Of a stretch of 64,000 bases of DNA, positions 54,222-62,887 are shown piece by piece. Location: positions 19,486-83,485 of the forward strand of contig CAYYPK010000027.1 of the NCBI GenBank assembly GCA_964473525.1, in the 5' to 3' direction. The translations under genes were made by a program, and so were the position numbers. This DNA is from GCA-2687025 sp964473525 (lineage in GTDB: Bacteria; Poribacteria; WGA-4E; GCA-2687025). The notes beneath the pieces were generated by a model. The model had not been told where the DNA came from and ran no database searches. It was given only the letters and a program-made list of their open reading frames with translations. Each line of letters starts with the position of its first letter. Position 1 is the stretch's first letter.

Positions 54222-54963
54222 CAAGTTCCTCGCCAACGCTGGCGTCGCGTCGCGTCGCGCGGCGAAGGGGATCGTCCACGAAGGTCGCGTGTCCATCAAC
54301 GGTGAGACGGCAGCCGAGCCAGGCCTCGCGCTAGACGAACACAGCGACACAGTACTGGTCGATGGCGAACCCGTTTCACTGCCCGAGGGCTACCGATACG
54401 TCATCATGAACAAGCCTCAGGGCTACCTGTGCACCTCCCACGACCCGCGCGGCAGACAGACAGTATTCGACCTTCTCGACGGCGTGCCGGAGCGCCTCTT
54501 CACCGTCGGACGGCTTGACCTGGACGCGGACGGGCTGCTGCTCCTCACGAACGACGGCGCCCTAGCACACCGGCTGACGCATCCGACGTACGGCGTGCAG
54601 AAGATCTACATCGTCACGACGAGGGAGCGCGCTACGCAGGGCAAGATAGCCCGCCTGCGTGAGGGGGTTGAGGTGGAAGGGCGCCACGTAACGCCCGATT
54701 CCGCCGACATCCTGGACGTCGGCAGGGATGGGTCGCGAATACGTGTAGTCATCCACGACGGCCGCAAGCACCAGGTGAAGATCATGTGCTCCTCCGCAGG
54801 GCTTCCCGTGTCTCGCCTGCAACGCGTGCAATACGGGCCGTTGGAACTCGGGAACCTCCCGCGCAGTCAGCACCGTGACTTGATGCGGCCAGAGGTACGC
54901 GCGCTGGAAGCGGCGGTTGGGCTCGACGCCGACGCCCGCGCCGCTTTGACGGAGCCTGCATGA
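54211..54963 (+). CDS. rluB: RluB/RsuA-family pseudouridine synthase
   Basis: 250 residues from ATG 54211. The N-terminal S4 domain (MRLDKFLANAGVASRRAAKG) precedes the RsuA-type catalytic core, with Asp in VGRLDLDADGLLLLTNDG. The motifs MNKPQGYLCT and GRKHQVKIMCSSAGLPV are also present. It modifies the large-subunit rRNA. Neighbouring scpA-scpB-rluB order is common in bacteria. Confidence 0.93.
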   Translation: MRLDKFLANAGVASRRAAKGIVHEGRVSINGETAAEPGLALDEHSDTVLVDGEPVSLPEGYRYVIMNKPQGYLCTSHDPRGRQTVFDLLDGVPERLFTVGRLDLDADGLLLLTNDGALAHRLTHPTYGVQKIYIVTTRERATQGKIARLREGVEVEGRHVTPDSADILDVGRDGSRIRVVIHDGRKHQVKIMCSSAGLPVSRLQRVQYGPLELGNLPRSQHRDLMRPEVRALEAAVGLDADARAALTEPA

Positions 54964-55685
54964 CCGACGCAAACCCCGCGCTTCGCGCCATACTCTTCGA
55001 CATGGACGGACTGCTGGCCGACACGGAGCCGCTGCAAAAGCAGGCGTTCGAGATCGTCTGCCGTCGTCACGGAGGCGACGATCTGCGCATCACCGAGGAG
55101 ATGCACGCGGAGTTCGTCGGCAAGTCGGACGTAGAGAACGCGCGCGTCCTCATCAAAGCCTTCCGGCTGCCCGTAGACGCCGACGCCCTGGTCGCGGAGC
55201 GCGAGGACACATACGTGGACGTGCTCCGCTCGACCCGCGTGCCTCCCATGGACGGCGTGCAGGAACTTATGCGCGCAGGCATCGCCACAGGTCTCACGCT
55301 GGCGGTCGGCACGAGTTCCATCAAGCGGTTCGTCGACGTGTCCCTCGAACGCATGTTTGCGGCGATGGCGACCCCCGGGCTGGACGAGGGCATCTTCGCG
55401 ACGATCGTGTGCGGCGACGACCCGGAGATCGCCGCGCGCAAACCCGCGCCAGACATCTATCTGCGTTGCGCGGCACGCATCGACGTGGAGCCGGCGTCGT
55501 GCATGGTTCTTGAGGACTCCGGCTCGGGCATCCTCAGCGCCCGTCGCGCTGGCATAGGTTGGCCCGTCGCCGTGCCGAATAAGTACACGCACGGGCACGA
55601 CTTCACGGGCGCCCATGCAGTGCTACCTTCCGTCGCGGACGTGCTAGCGCTGGATCTGCTTCCCAAGAACAGCGCGCCTTCCTGA
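54960..55685 (+). CDS. HAD-superfamily hydrolase, beta-phosphoglucomutase-like
   Basis: 241 residues, starting at the ATGA overlap with rluB. All four HAD motifs are visible: DMDGLLADTEP, VGTSS, the Lys in ARKPAPDIYL, and VLEDSGSGILSA. The alpha-helical cap (residues ~20-95) matches the phosphoglucomutase/phosphatase subgroup. It should dephosphorylate or isomerise a small phosphorylated sugar or metabolite; the substrate is not readable. Confidence 0.88.
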   Translation: MTDANPALRAILFDMDGLLADTEPLQKQAFEIVCRRHGGDDLRITEEMHAEFVGKSDVENARVLIKAFRLPVDADALVAEREDTYVDVLRSTRVPPMDGVQELMRAGIATGLTLAVGTSSIKRFVDVSLERMFAAMATPGLDEGIFATIVCGDDPEIAARKPAPDIYLRCAARIDVEPASCMVLEDSGSGILSARRAGIGWPVAVPNKYTHGHDFTGAHAVLPSVADVLALDLLPKNSAPS

Positions 55686-55826
55686 GCTCTGCGAGTACCC
55701 ACCGGCCCGACGGACGCGCACGTCCTGCCCAGCGGCGCTGTTGGACCTTGCGCCCTCCGAGCGCGGCTCCGCATACTACACGCGTCTTCTGACAACAGCG
55801 CAAACCCTCAGACGATGGGCTAACCC

Positions 55827-57050
55827 ATGGCAACGTGGATACACGCGGAGCGACTCGTGTCCGGGCCGTCGTGGCTCCCGGTGAGCGACCCGTGGGTCCG
55901 CGTCGTCGACGGTGTCATCGCGGAGATCGCGACTGCCGCCCCCAACGTTGGGAACGCGCGCGTGTTGGAGTTCCCAGGCGCGACGCTCATGCCTGGGCTG
56001 ATTGACGGCCACACGCACCTCGCGTTCGGCGGGGACGGCGCGCCCATGGCGGACATAGTGCACGAAGACGACGCGACCGTGCGGTTTAGAGCGCTCCGCA
56101 ACGCGCAAGTGACGCTTGCATCGGGCGTGACAACCGCGCGCGACTGCGGAGGCCCGGGATTCGCGGTGCCCGCAGCGCGCGACGCCATACGCTCTGGTGG
56201 CTTCGTGGGCCCACGCATTCTGTCGTGCGCAATGCCCATCACGACGACGGCGGGACATCTGCACTACTGCGGAGCGGAAGCGGACACGGCTGCGGAACTG
56301 AGGAAGAAGGCGCGCGGGTTCGCCAAGGCTGGCGTCGACTTCATAAAGGTGTGCGCGACGGGTGGCGCGAACACGCCGCGCAGCAACATCTACGCGCCAC
56401 AATACACGCTAGCGGAGCTCTCCGCGCTCGTGAGCGACGCGCACCGCCTTGGGCTTCACGTAGCGTCGCACGCGCTGTCGCGGGAGGGCATCGCCGTGTC
56501 CGTGGAAGCGGGTGTCGACACGGTGGAGCACTGCACGTGGTTCTCGCCGGAAGGGACGGACTACGACACCGCAATCGTCTCCCGCATGATTGAACGGGGC
56601 ATCTACGGCGGCTACAACTTCAGCGGCCCTCTCGAAGAGGCGCTGGACAAGACAGGTCAGCTAGACACGTCTCGTCTCGCGGACACAACGGCCGAGCTGC
56701 GACGCGAGATGCACGCCGAGGGCGCGCCGTTCTTCCTGACGACGGACGCCGGCATCCCCCGGATGCGGCACGGCCTGTTCCCTCTGTCCGTCGAGGTAGC
56801 CGCTCACCACATGGGACTGCCAGCATCCGAGGCGTTAGCGGCCGCGACGTGCGAGCCCGCCAAGGCGTTCGGCGTCACGGACACAGGCGCGCTCGAGGTT
56901 GGCAAGCGAGCGGATGTGCTCGTGCTGAATCGCGATCCGCTGGAAGACATCAGCGCGCTGCGGGACCTGCGCGCCGTCCTGCGCGACGGTGTCGTGTGCG
57001 CCGAGCGTCGAGACGGCGTGGACTGGTTCCCGCAGGCGAGCAAGGAGTAG
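55827..57050 (+). CDS. Metal-dependent amidohydrolase
   Basis: 407 residues. The first metal motif is GLIDGHTHLAFGG. Downstream are FIKVCATGGANTP, LHVASHALS, VDTVEHCTWF and TDAGIPRMRHG, the usual ligands of the amidohydrolase TIM barrel. The C-terminal beta part reads GALEVGKRADVLVLNRDPLEDI. It resembles the imidazolonepropionase/Xaa-Pro-dipeptidase-like branch, so it probably cleaves a C-N bond of a cyclic amide or dipeptide. The substrate is unknown. The phosphatase gene follows three bases later. Confidence 0.87.
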   Translation: MATWIHAERLVSGPSWLPVSDPWVRVVDGVIAEIATAAPNVGNARVLEFPGATLMPGLIDGHTHLAFGGDGAPMADIVHEDDATVRFRALRNAQVTLASGVTTARDCGGPGFAVPAARDAIRSGGFVGPRILSCAMPITTTAGHLHYCGAEADTAAELRKKARGFAKAGVDFIKVCATGGANTPRSNIYAPQYTLAELSALVSDAHRLGLHVASHALSREGIAVSVEAGVDTVEHCTWFSPEGTDYDTAIVSRMIERGIYGGYNFSGPLEEALDKTGQLDTSRLADTTAELRREMHAEGAPFFLTTDAGIPRMRHGLFPLSVEVAAHHMGLPASEALAAATCEPAKAFGVTDTGALEVGKRADVLVLNRDPLEDISALRDLRAVLRDGVVCAERRDGVDWFPQASKE

Positions 57051-57053
57051 CCA

Positions 57054-57512
57054 TTGGATCTGGTCACGGAGAACTTCGCCATTGGGTCGCGGCTGGACGC
57101 CCAGAATCTGACGGCGCTTCACCGCGGTGGCGTCAGCGCGGTCCTCAACGTCGCGTGGGATCTGGACGTGTCGCACGCCGGAGCAGGGCGGTCGGGGATG
57201 GCGAAGCCAGTCGAGTACCACAAGGTCGGCCTCATCGACGGCGAAGGCAACGAGGCGTCTACGCTGCTCGCCGCGGTATTCATGCTCTATCAGTTGCGAG
57301 CTCGACACGAACGCACGCTTGTGCATTGCCACGCTGGCATCAGCCGATCCTGCACCGTGCTTAGTCTCTATCTGGCGGGTCACGACCAGACGTCGTTCAG
57401 CGACGCGGTTGAGCGGGTCCGGGCGGCGCGCCCGATAGTGTCGCCACACCCCGCCCTGATACGGCTTGCGGGCGAGATAGGTGATTGGACGGCCGCACTC
57501 CCCGTCCCGTAG
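57054..57512 (+). CDS. Dual-specificity-type protein phosphatase
   Basis: 152 residues from TTG 57054, with AAGGAG six bases upstream. The Cys-X5-Arg signature is intact (LVHCHAGISRSCTV). The N-terminus FAIGSRLDAQNLTAL and the segment AVLNVAWDLD fit the small DSP fold. It should dephosphorylate proteins or phosphorylated small molecules in the cytoplasm. It is coupled to the amidohydrolase gene. Confidence 0.85.
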   Translation: MDLVTENFAIGSRLDAQNLTALHRGGVSAVLNVAWDLDVSHAGAGRSGMAKPVEYHKVGLIDGEGNEASTLLAAVFMLYQLRARHERTLVHCHAGISRSCTVLSLYLAGHDQTSFSDAVERVRAARPIVSPHPALIRLAGEIGDWTAALPVP

Positions 57513-57611
57513 TCGTGTCTCTCGTCGGCCTCGTGAGTAGTGCTGGCGGCCCTTATTGCGCGTACCTCGCCCAGCGGCTACCCTCACGCCGACCCAACCA
57601 CGGAGGAAGAC

Positions 57612-58403
57612 ATGACCGCGTCCTCGGACGTCACGGCGCAGGATGTCGCGTTCTACCACCGGCAGGGATACTTCGTCCACCATCAGCAGGTGTTCTCCCC
57701 GGAGCGCTTTGCGACGCTGAAGAACCTATTCGAGGACATGCTGGCGGGCATAGACTCCGAGCATCGGCCGGAGGCGATGGACGTCCCACACTTCGCGTAC
57801 CCGGAGCTGTTTGACTGGCTGCTGTCCGACGAGGTACTCGACTTGGTAGAGGCGTTCATTGGGCCAAACATCGCCCTGTGGTCGAGTCACTTCATCTCGA
57901 AGCCGCCGGGCGACGGACTCATCGTCCCGTGGCACGAGGACTCGGCGTATTGGGGTCCACGTCTCGACCCGATGGAGGTGGTGACCGTGTGGCTCGGGAT
58001 CGATGACTCCACCGTCGAGAACGGGTGCATGCGGGTCATCCCGCGAACCCACGACAACGGCTACTCCGACTACGAGCCCGTCGACGGGAAGACTCACGTG
58101 TTCGGTACGCAGATCCTCGCCGATCAGCTCGACGAGGACGCCGCAGTCGACCTTGAGATCGCGGCTGGTGAGTGCCACCTGCACGACGCGCGGCTCATCC
58201 ACGCGTCCAACGGCAACCGGAGCGCGAAGCGGCGCTGCGGGTACACGATGCGGTACATGCCGGCTAGCGTGAAGTTCCAAAAGGACGGCCGTTGGAACCA
58301 CGCCATCTACCTCGCGCGAGGCCGCGACCTTGCCGGAAACGAATACGGCGACCCGGGTGTCGTCTACGACGAGGGCGTGCGAGCGATCTACGCCCGTCGC
58401 TAA
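57612..58403 (+). CDS. Phytanoyl-CoA dioxygenase (PhyH) family oxygenase
   Basis: 263 residues from ATG 57612, preceded by GGAGGAAG. The Fe(II) facial triad is visible: His and Asp in WHEDSAYWG, and a distal His in DARLIHASNGNRS, with the 2-oxoglutarate-binding Arg following. Such enzymes hydroxylate small molecules using oxygen and 2-oxoglutarate. The family is strongly expanded in Poribacteria. The substrate is unknown. The next gene starts 38 bases after this stop. Confidence 0.9.
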   Translation: MTASSDVTAQDVAFYHRQGYFVHHQQVFSPERFATLKNLFEDMLAGIDSEHRPEAMDVPHFAYPELFDWLLSDEVLDLVEAFIGPNIALWSSHFISKPPGDGLIVPWHEDSAYWGPRLDPMEVVTVWLGIDDSTVENGCMRVIPRTHDNGYSDYEPVDGKTHVFGTQILADQLDEDAAVDLEIAAGECHLHDARLIHASNGNRSAKRRCGYTMRYMPASVKFQKDGRWNHAIYLARGRDLAGNEYGDPGVVYDEGVRAIYARR

Positions 58404-58441
58404 CACACGCCGCGCGAGTGCGTGGCCCTGTTTGGAGAGCC

Positions 58442-60814
58442 ATGGCACGCCGCGCCGTTCCCGTAGGTAGACCCATCGCCTGCGCCGCGATAGTGATCGC
58501 GCTGCTGGCGCCGACCGCAGTAGCGACGGCAGAAGACCTGCGGAACGCCGACGGCACATGGCGATTCACCAACCGTCTCGCCGACGAGACGAGTCCGTAC
58601 CTCCTGCTGCACGCCCACAACCCCGTGGACTGGTACCCGTGGGGTCCAGAAGCGCTGGAGTTGGCGAAGCGCGAGCAGAAGCCCATCTTTCTGTCCGTCG
58701 GGTATTCGACATGCTACTGGTGCCACGTGATGGAGCGGGAGGTGTTCGCGGACCCCGACATCGCCGCGCTCATGAACCGCTGGTTCGTGAACGTGAAGGT
58801 GGACCGCGAGGAGCGCCCGGACCTCGACGGCTACTACATGACGGCGACACAGTTGATGACGCAAGGCGGCGGCTGGCCGAACTCCGTGTTCCTCACGCCA
58901 GAGCTGGGGCCGTTCTACGCAGGCACGTACTTCCCGCCCGAGGACGGGCTGGGCAGACCAGGGTTCCCACGCGTGCTGACGGCCCTCCACGACGCGTGGG
59001 AGAAAGACCCCGCGCCCATTCGCGCTTCCGCGGCCCGCGCGACGGAGGCGATCCGCAGGATCCAGTCAGGCATTGCGGCGACAGGCGCGTCCGTATCGCT
59101 AGACGACTCGCTCTTGATCGCCGCCACGGACGGCCTGAAGGCGGCGTATGATCCCCTCGCGGGAGGCTTCGGCGGCGCCCCGAAGTTCCCGGCCGAGTCG
59201 GAGCTGGACCTGCTGCTCACGAGGCACGAGCGCACGGGCGACGCCGAGCTTCTCGACATCGTCACGCACACGCTGACGGAGATGGCCCGAGGCGGCATCC
59301 ACGACCACCTCGCGGGCGGCTTCCATCGCTACGCCACGGACGCGCGGTGGCGCGTGCCGCACTTCGAGAAGATGCTCTACAACCAGGCGCAGCTCGCCGT
59401 CGTCTACTCCCGAGCGTACCGCGTCACGAGTGACCCCCTCTATCGCCAGGTCGCCGAGGGCATCCTGCGGTTCGTCGACGTCGCGATGACCTCGCCGGAG
59501 GGCGCCTTCTACTCCGCGCTGGACTCCGAGACACACGCCGAAGAGGGGAAGTCGTACCTGTGGACCGAGAGCCAGATCGCCGCCGCCCTCGGGTCGGACT
59601 CCGAGGAGTTCCTCGCGCTCTATGGACTGGAACGTATGCCAGAGGGCGCCGGCCAGGTGCTGTTTAGGCGCGCCAAGCCACTGACCGCGACCGGCGTGAG
59701 CGCTACCAACCGGTACGCCGCCGCCGGTGACAGCCGCGGGACGTTGCTCGGCGCGCGCGACGCCCGGGAGCAACCCCTGCTGGACACGAAGCTCATCACC
59801 TCGTGGAACGGCATGATGATCCGGGCGTACGCGTACGCCTCCGCAGCGCTGGACGATCCTCGCCACCTGGCGACGGCGGCCCGTGCGGCAGACTTCGTGT
59901 ACGCGGAAATAAGAGACAGCGAGGGTCGGCTACAGCGCACGTACCGGCTTGGGCGAGCGCGTGGGGCGGCCTATCAGGAGGACTACGCGTTCCTGGCGGG
60001 CGCATTCCTCGCCCTATGGGACGCCTCCGGAGAAGCGGAGCACCTGACGCGCGCCCAACTCCTGGCCGACGAAATGCTGGAGACGTACTGGGACGAGGGC
60101 GGCGGCGGGATGTTCCTCACGGCGGACGAAGGCGATCTGGGAGTGCGGACCAAGGATCCGTACGACTCAGCGATGCCGTCAGGGAACTCGGAGGCAGCGC
60201 ACGTGCTACTCGGCCTCGCCGCTGCTACCGGCAACGACGCCTACCTCGCCAAGGCCACGACGCTCCTGAACGCATTTGCCGCGCCCATGGGAGGATATCC
60301 TCGTTCGTTCGGACGGATGCTCGGGGCGCTGGACACCCACCTGGCGATGACGGGGGCGACAGACGTTCCTCCGCTCTTCGCCCTCAATGGCGATGGCGTC
60401 GGGGAGTACGTATCGGTGGCGGTCACCCCACCAGCTTCGCCCGTAGCGGCCGGCTCCACTTTCGATATCCTCGTGACGGCGCGCATCGCGGCGGGCTGGC
60501 ACATCAACGCCAATCCCGCGTCGGAGGAGTTCCTGATACCGACAGAGATTGGCGCAGCCCCCGACACGCGGCTCGAAGTCGTACGCGTGGACTATCCCGA
60601 CGGCGTGCCACTGGTGTTCGAGGGCGCCGACGAGCCGCTGAGTGTGTATGACGGCACAGTGACGTTCCGCGTCGTGCTCCGCGCCCCTCCCCGTGGGCCG
60701 CGAAAGGCCGCTAGCGCCAACCTTGTCATGGCCTATCAGGCGTGCGACAACATTAGGTGTCTCGACCCGCAGACGCTGGAGTTCGCGGTTCCGATGCCGC
60801 AGGCCGCCGAATAG
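58442..60814 (+). CDS. Secreted YyaL/DUF255-type thioredoxin-fold protein fused to a DsbD-alpha-like domain
   Basis: 790 residues from ATG 58442, with GGAGAG just upstream. A signal peptide (IACAAIVIALLAPTAVATA) is followed by the family's N-terminal thioredoxin-like domain (SPYLLLHAHNPVDWYPWG, active site STCYWCHVMERE). A six-hairpin-type helical barrel follows (about residues 210-640: GGFGGAPKFP, HFEKMLYNQAQL, EDYAFLAGAFLALWDAS). From about residue 650 a DsbD N-terminal-like beta domain appears (AGWHINANP ... LVMAYQACDNIRCLDPQ) with its two Cys. YyaL proteins are usually cytoplasmic and lack this addition. It probably handles thiols in the periplasm. Confidence 0.85.
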   Translation: MARRAVPVGRPIACAAIVIALLAPTAVATAEDLRNADGTWRFTNRLADETSPYLLLHAHNPVDWYPWGPEALELAKREQKPIFLSVGYSTCYWCHVMEREVFADPDIAALMNRWFVNVKVDREERPDLDGYYMTATQLMTQGGGWPNSVFLTPELGPFYAGTYFPPEDGLGRPGFPRVLTALHDAWEKDPAPIRASAARATEAIRRIQSGIAATGASVSLDDSLLIAATDGLKAAYDPLAGGFGGAPKFPAESELDLLLTRHERTGDAELLDIVTHTLTEMARGGIHDHLAGGFHRYATDARWRVPHFEKMLYNQAQLAVVYSRAYRVTSDPLYRQVAEGILRFVDVAMTSPEGAFYSALDSETHAEEGKSYLWTESQIAAALGSDSEEFLALYGLERMPEGAGQVLFRRAKPLTATGVSATNRYAAAGDSRGTLLGARDAREQPLLDTKLITSWNGMMIRAYAYASAALDDPRHLATAARAADFVYAEIRDSEGRLQRTYRLGRARGAAYQEDYAFLAGAFLALWDASGEAEHLTRAQLLADEMLETYWDEGGGGMFLTADEGDLGVRTKDPYDSAMPSGNSEAAHVLLGLAAATGNDAYLAKATTLLNAFAAPMGGYPRSFGRMLGALDTHLAMTGATDVPPLFALNGDGVGEYVSVAVTPPASPVAAGSTFDILVTARIAAGWHINANPASEEFLIPTEIGAAPDTRLEVVRVDYPDGVPLVFEGADEPLSVYDGTVTFRVVLRAPPRGPRKAASANLVMAYQACDNIRCLDPQTLEFAVPMPQAAE

Positions 60815-61057
60815 CCGGCCGCGACATCGGCCATATGCCACCTGGCGCCGTCGCTCCAGAGTCGCGCGAGACGCACACGTCTGTCCGCTGAAGTATACCG
60901 GAAATAGCGTCGTTTCTACTGTAACGATAGGCTTTCTGGTTCCGTCCTTTGGGCCATATGCACTGGGAAAGACCACGGCCGTTGCGTCCCAGCCGCAGGT
61001 TCTTCATCGCCATGGGGTTAACGCGCTGAACGCGCAGCGCGGACAGGAGTCAGTTTG

Positions 61058-61999
61058 GTGCCCGCCCACAGACCGTTCTTCAGCTGGCTATTGAGCATCA
61101 CCGGCGGGTCCGAGCGGCAGGACATCGACGCCGCCTGCCGGGAGGCGGACGAACTCGAGGCTATCAGCGGATTGCGCGCGCGTCGAAGCGAGTCGCTTGA
61201 TTGGTTCATCCGTCATTACGGCCTGGCCGTGTGGTACGTGTGCAGCAGGAATGTGCGAAGCGAGGCCGACGCAGAGGAAGCCTGGGGAGACACGTTTGAG
61301 AGGCTGTGGGACAGGTTCGACCAGTGGGATCCAAATGAGGGCACACTCCGCGGCTGGCTGCTGGCCATTGCGAGGAACGCCGCGATAGACGCCGGTCGCC
61401 GGTCAGATCGACACGACAGCCGGCGCCATGTCGGGGTCGACGACAGGGGCGCCGACGTGCTCGCGCAACAAGTAGACCCAACGCCGGGGCCAGACACTCT
61501 TGCCGAGCGCGATGAACTCCGGCGGACCATCGCGCGCGCGATTGAGCGGATAGAGAACGCGGATCACCGAATTGCCTTCGCGTTGCGACACGTCGAGGAG
61601 TTCACGATTGACGAGGTGGCGGACGCGCTGGCGACGCAGCCCGCCACGGCCAGGATATGGGTCTGGCGCGCGCGGCGAACGCTGCGCCGCCTTCTCGCAC
61701 ACCTCCAACCCGGCGGCCGCGCCGACACGCAGCAGTATGACGAGGCCGCGGCGCGCGCCCTTGCTGTCATCGGCAGAGGTGATGATGAGCTAAGCGAGAC
61801 CGTCGACAGCGACGGCGTCTTGGCGCAGGCCGACAGCGCCACAGCGGCGGCCGAGCAGCAGCCAGACGACCAGAGCGTCGTCGTCGATGACAGAGACATC
61901 CCAGAGCCCGATGCCGAGGCCGGCGCCGCCGACCAGGCCGGCGCTGCCGACCAGGCCGACACGCGGGAGGCCGCTGAACGCGAGCACGACCGCGAATAG
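61058..61999 (+). CDS. ECF-type RNA polymerase sigma factor with acidic C-terminal tail
   Basis: 313 residues. AGGAG lies 8 bases before GTG 61058; TTG at 61055 is the alternative. Sigma region 2 is clear (LDWFIRHYGLAVWYVCSRNV ... WGDTFERLWDRFDQWDP ... LRGWLLAIARNAAIDAGRR, in parts). Region 4 also is (FALRHVEEFTIDEVADAL, WVWRARRTLRRLL). The last ~90 residues are an Asp/Glu/Ala/Gln-rich tail (AEAGAADQAGAADQAD) of unknown role. It is paralogous to the sigma factor at 62888-63886, sharing READELEAIS. No anti-sigma gene is recognisable next to it. Confidence 0.85.
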   Translation: MPAHRPFFSWLLSITGGSERQDIDAACREADELEAISGLRARRSESLDWFIRHYGLAVWYVCSRNVRSEADAEEAWGDTFERLWDRFDQWDPNEGTLRGWLLAIARNAAIDAGRRSDRHDSRRHVGVDDRGADVLAQQVDPTPGPDTLAERDELRRTIARAIERIENADHRIAFALRHVEEFTIDEVADALATQPATARIWVWRARRTLRRLLAHLQPGGRADTQQYDEAAARALAVIGRGDDELSETVDSDGVLAQADSATAAAEQQPDDQSVVVDDRDIPEPDAEAGAADQAGAADQADTREAAEREHDRE

Positions 62000-62523
62000 T
62001 CCGTCGCGCCGCCGCGTCTGGGGCGAGCACCGACAGCCATCGGGTTCCGACCCGGGTCGTGTTCGCCTTGACGCGGGCTGATGCTCGTGGCCGGGCGCGG
62101 ACCGCCCTCAGTCGTAGACTTGATAGGCGTGGACCCACCGCATCCGCGTGCGCGTCCTCCGCTGCGACCGGCCCTATCTCGGTGTCGACAGGCAGGTCAG
62201 TCCATCTGGTGCTGGAGCGTCAGATGGGTGTCGGCGCGCCAGCCATGCCGTCGCGAGCTGGCTCCCCTGCCTCTGTGCCATTCGCCGTCCCACTTCACAT
62301 GCTGCGGCACGAAATCACTCGGGTCTCGTCGCGTCCGATCGTATAAGGCGTGCTCGGAGCCACAGCACTACCACTCTGTTGAACACCGCTTGGATATGGG
62401 CTATCGTCCGCAGCACGACCCGCGAGTGCGGGACACGGTGGGGCGCACACTGGAGTCCTGCCGCGACCTTTGCGACCCCGCATTGGGCAGCGTAGCATGC
62501 TCCGTAGTTGTGGAGTTCCGTGG
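62000..62523. other. Intergenic region between the two sigma-factor genes
   Basis: 524 bases. Short frames on both strands lack ribosome sites and protein-like composition. A palindrome-like CGACCCGGGTCG occurs near 62049. No promoter of standard type was recognised. It could hold ECF-type promoters for the downstream pair, but I cannot point to one. Confidence 0.4.
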
Positions 62524-62886
62524 ATGCTCGGCTATTGGCTTGGGTGCGGGGTGGTCGCGGGTCTCGCGCCGACGTTGCTAGCCGCCGCGATGGACTGGGA
62601 CGAGGCGTTCGTCCGAGGCGAACTGCTTCTGCTCGCGTGGGGACTGGGTCTGACCGGGTGGGCCGACGCCACGTTGCGGGGAGCGCCACTCCCGACGCCG
62701 TACCACACCTACGCAGATCTTGCGTTCACTGTAGCGGCAGTGTCGGTCTTCGTCTATGGGGTGCTACAGGTATACAGGTTCCTCGGCGGAAGGCCGTCTC
62801 GAACATGGGCGCTTGCGATTTCGCTACTGATGTACATCGGCGCGCTACTTTGCAGCGCGGGCTGTGTGGGTCTTGGGGCACGCTGA
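62524..62886 (+). CDS. Small four-helix membrane protein coupled to the second sigma factor
   Basis: 120 residues from ATG 62524, with GGAG about nine bases upstream; a longer frame begins at 62470. It has four hydrophobic segments (LGCGVVAGLAPTLLAAA, LLLLAWGLGLTGWAD, LAFTVAAVSVFVYGVLQVY, WALAISLLMYIGALLCSAG). No family is recognised. It stops one base before the next gene's ATG, so translation is surely coupled. It may be the sensor or anti-sigma-like partner of the membrane-anchored sigma factor, which is inferred from position only. Confidence 0.65.
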   Translation: MLGYWLGCGVVAGLAPTLLAAAMDWDEAFVRGELLLLAWGLGLTGWADATLRGAPLPTPYHTYADLAFTVAAVSVFVYGVLQVYRFLGGRPSRTWALAISLLMYIGALLCSAGCVGLGAR

Positions 62887-62887
62887 C

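Noticed and set aside
62059..62581. Short plus-strand frames between the sigma-factor genes
   Set aside because: No ribosome sites, Arg/Ser-rich composition, and they overlap the better-supported four-helix membrane protein.
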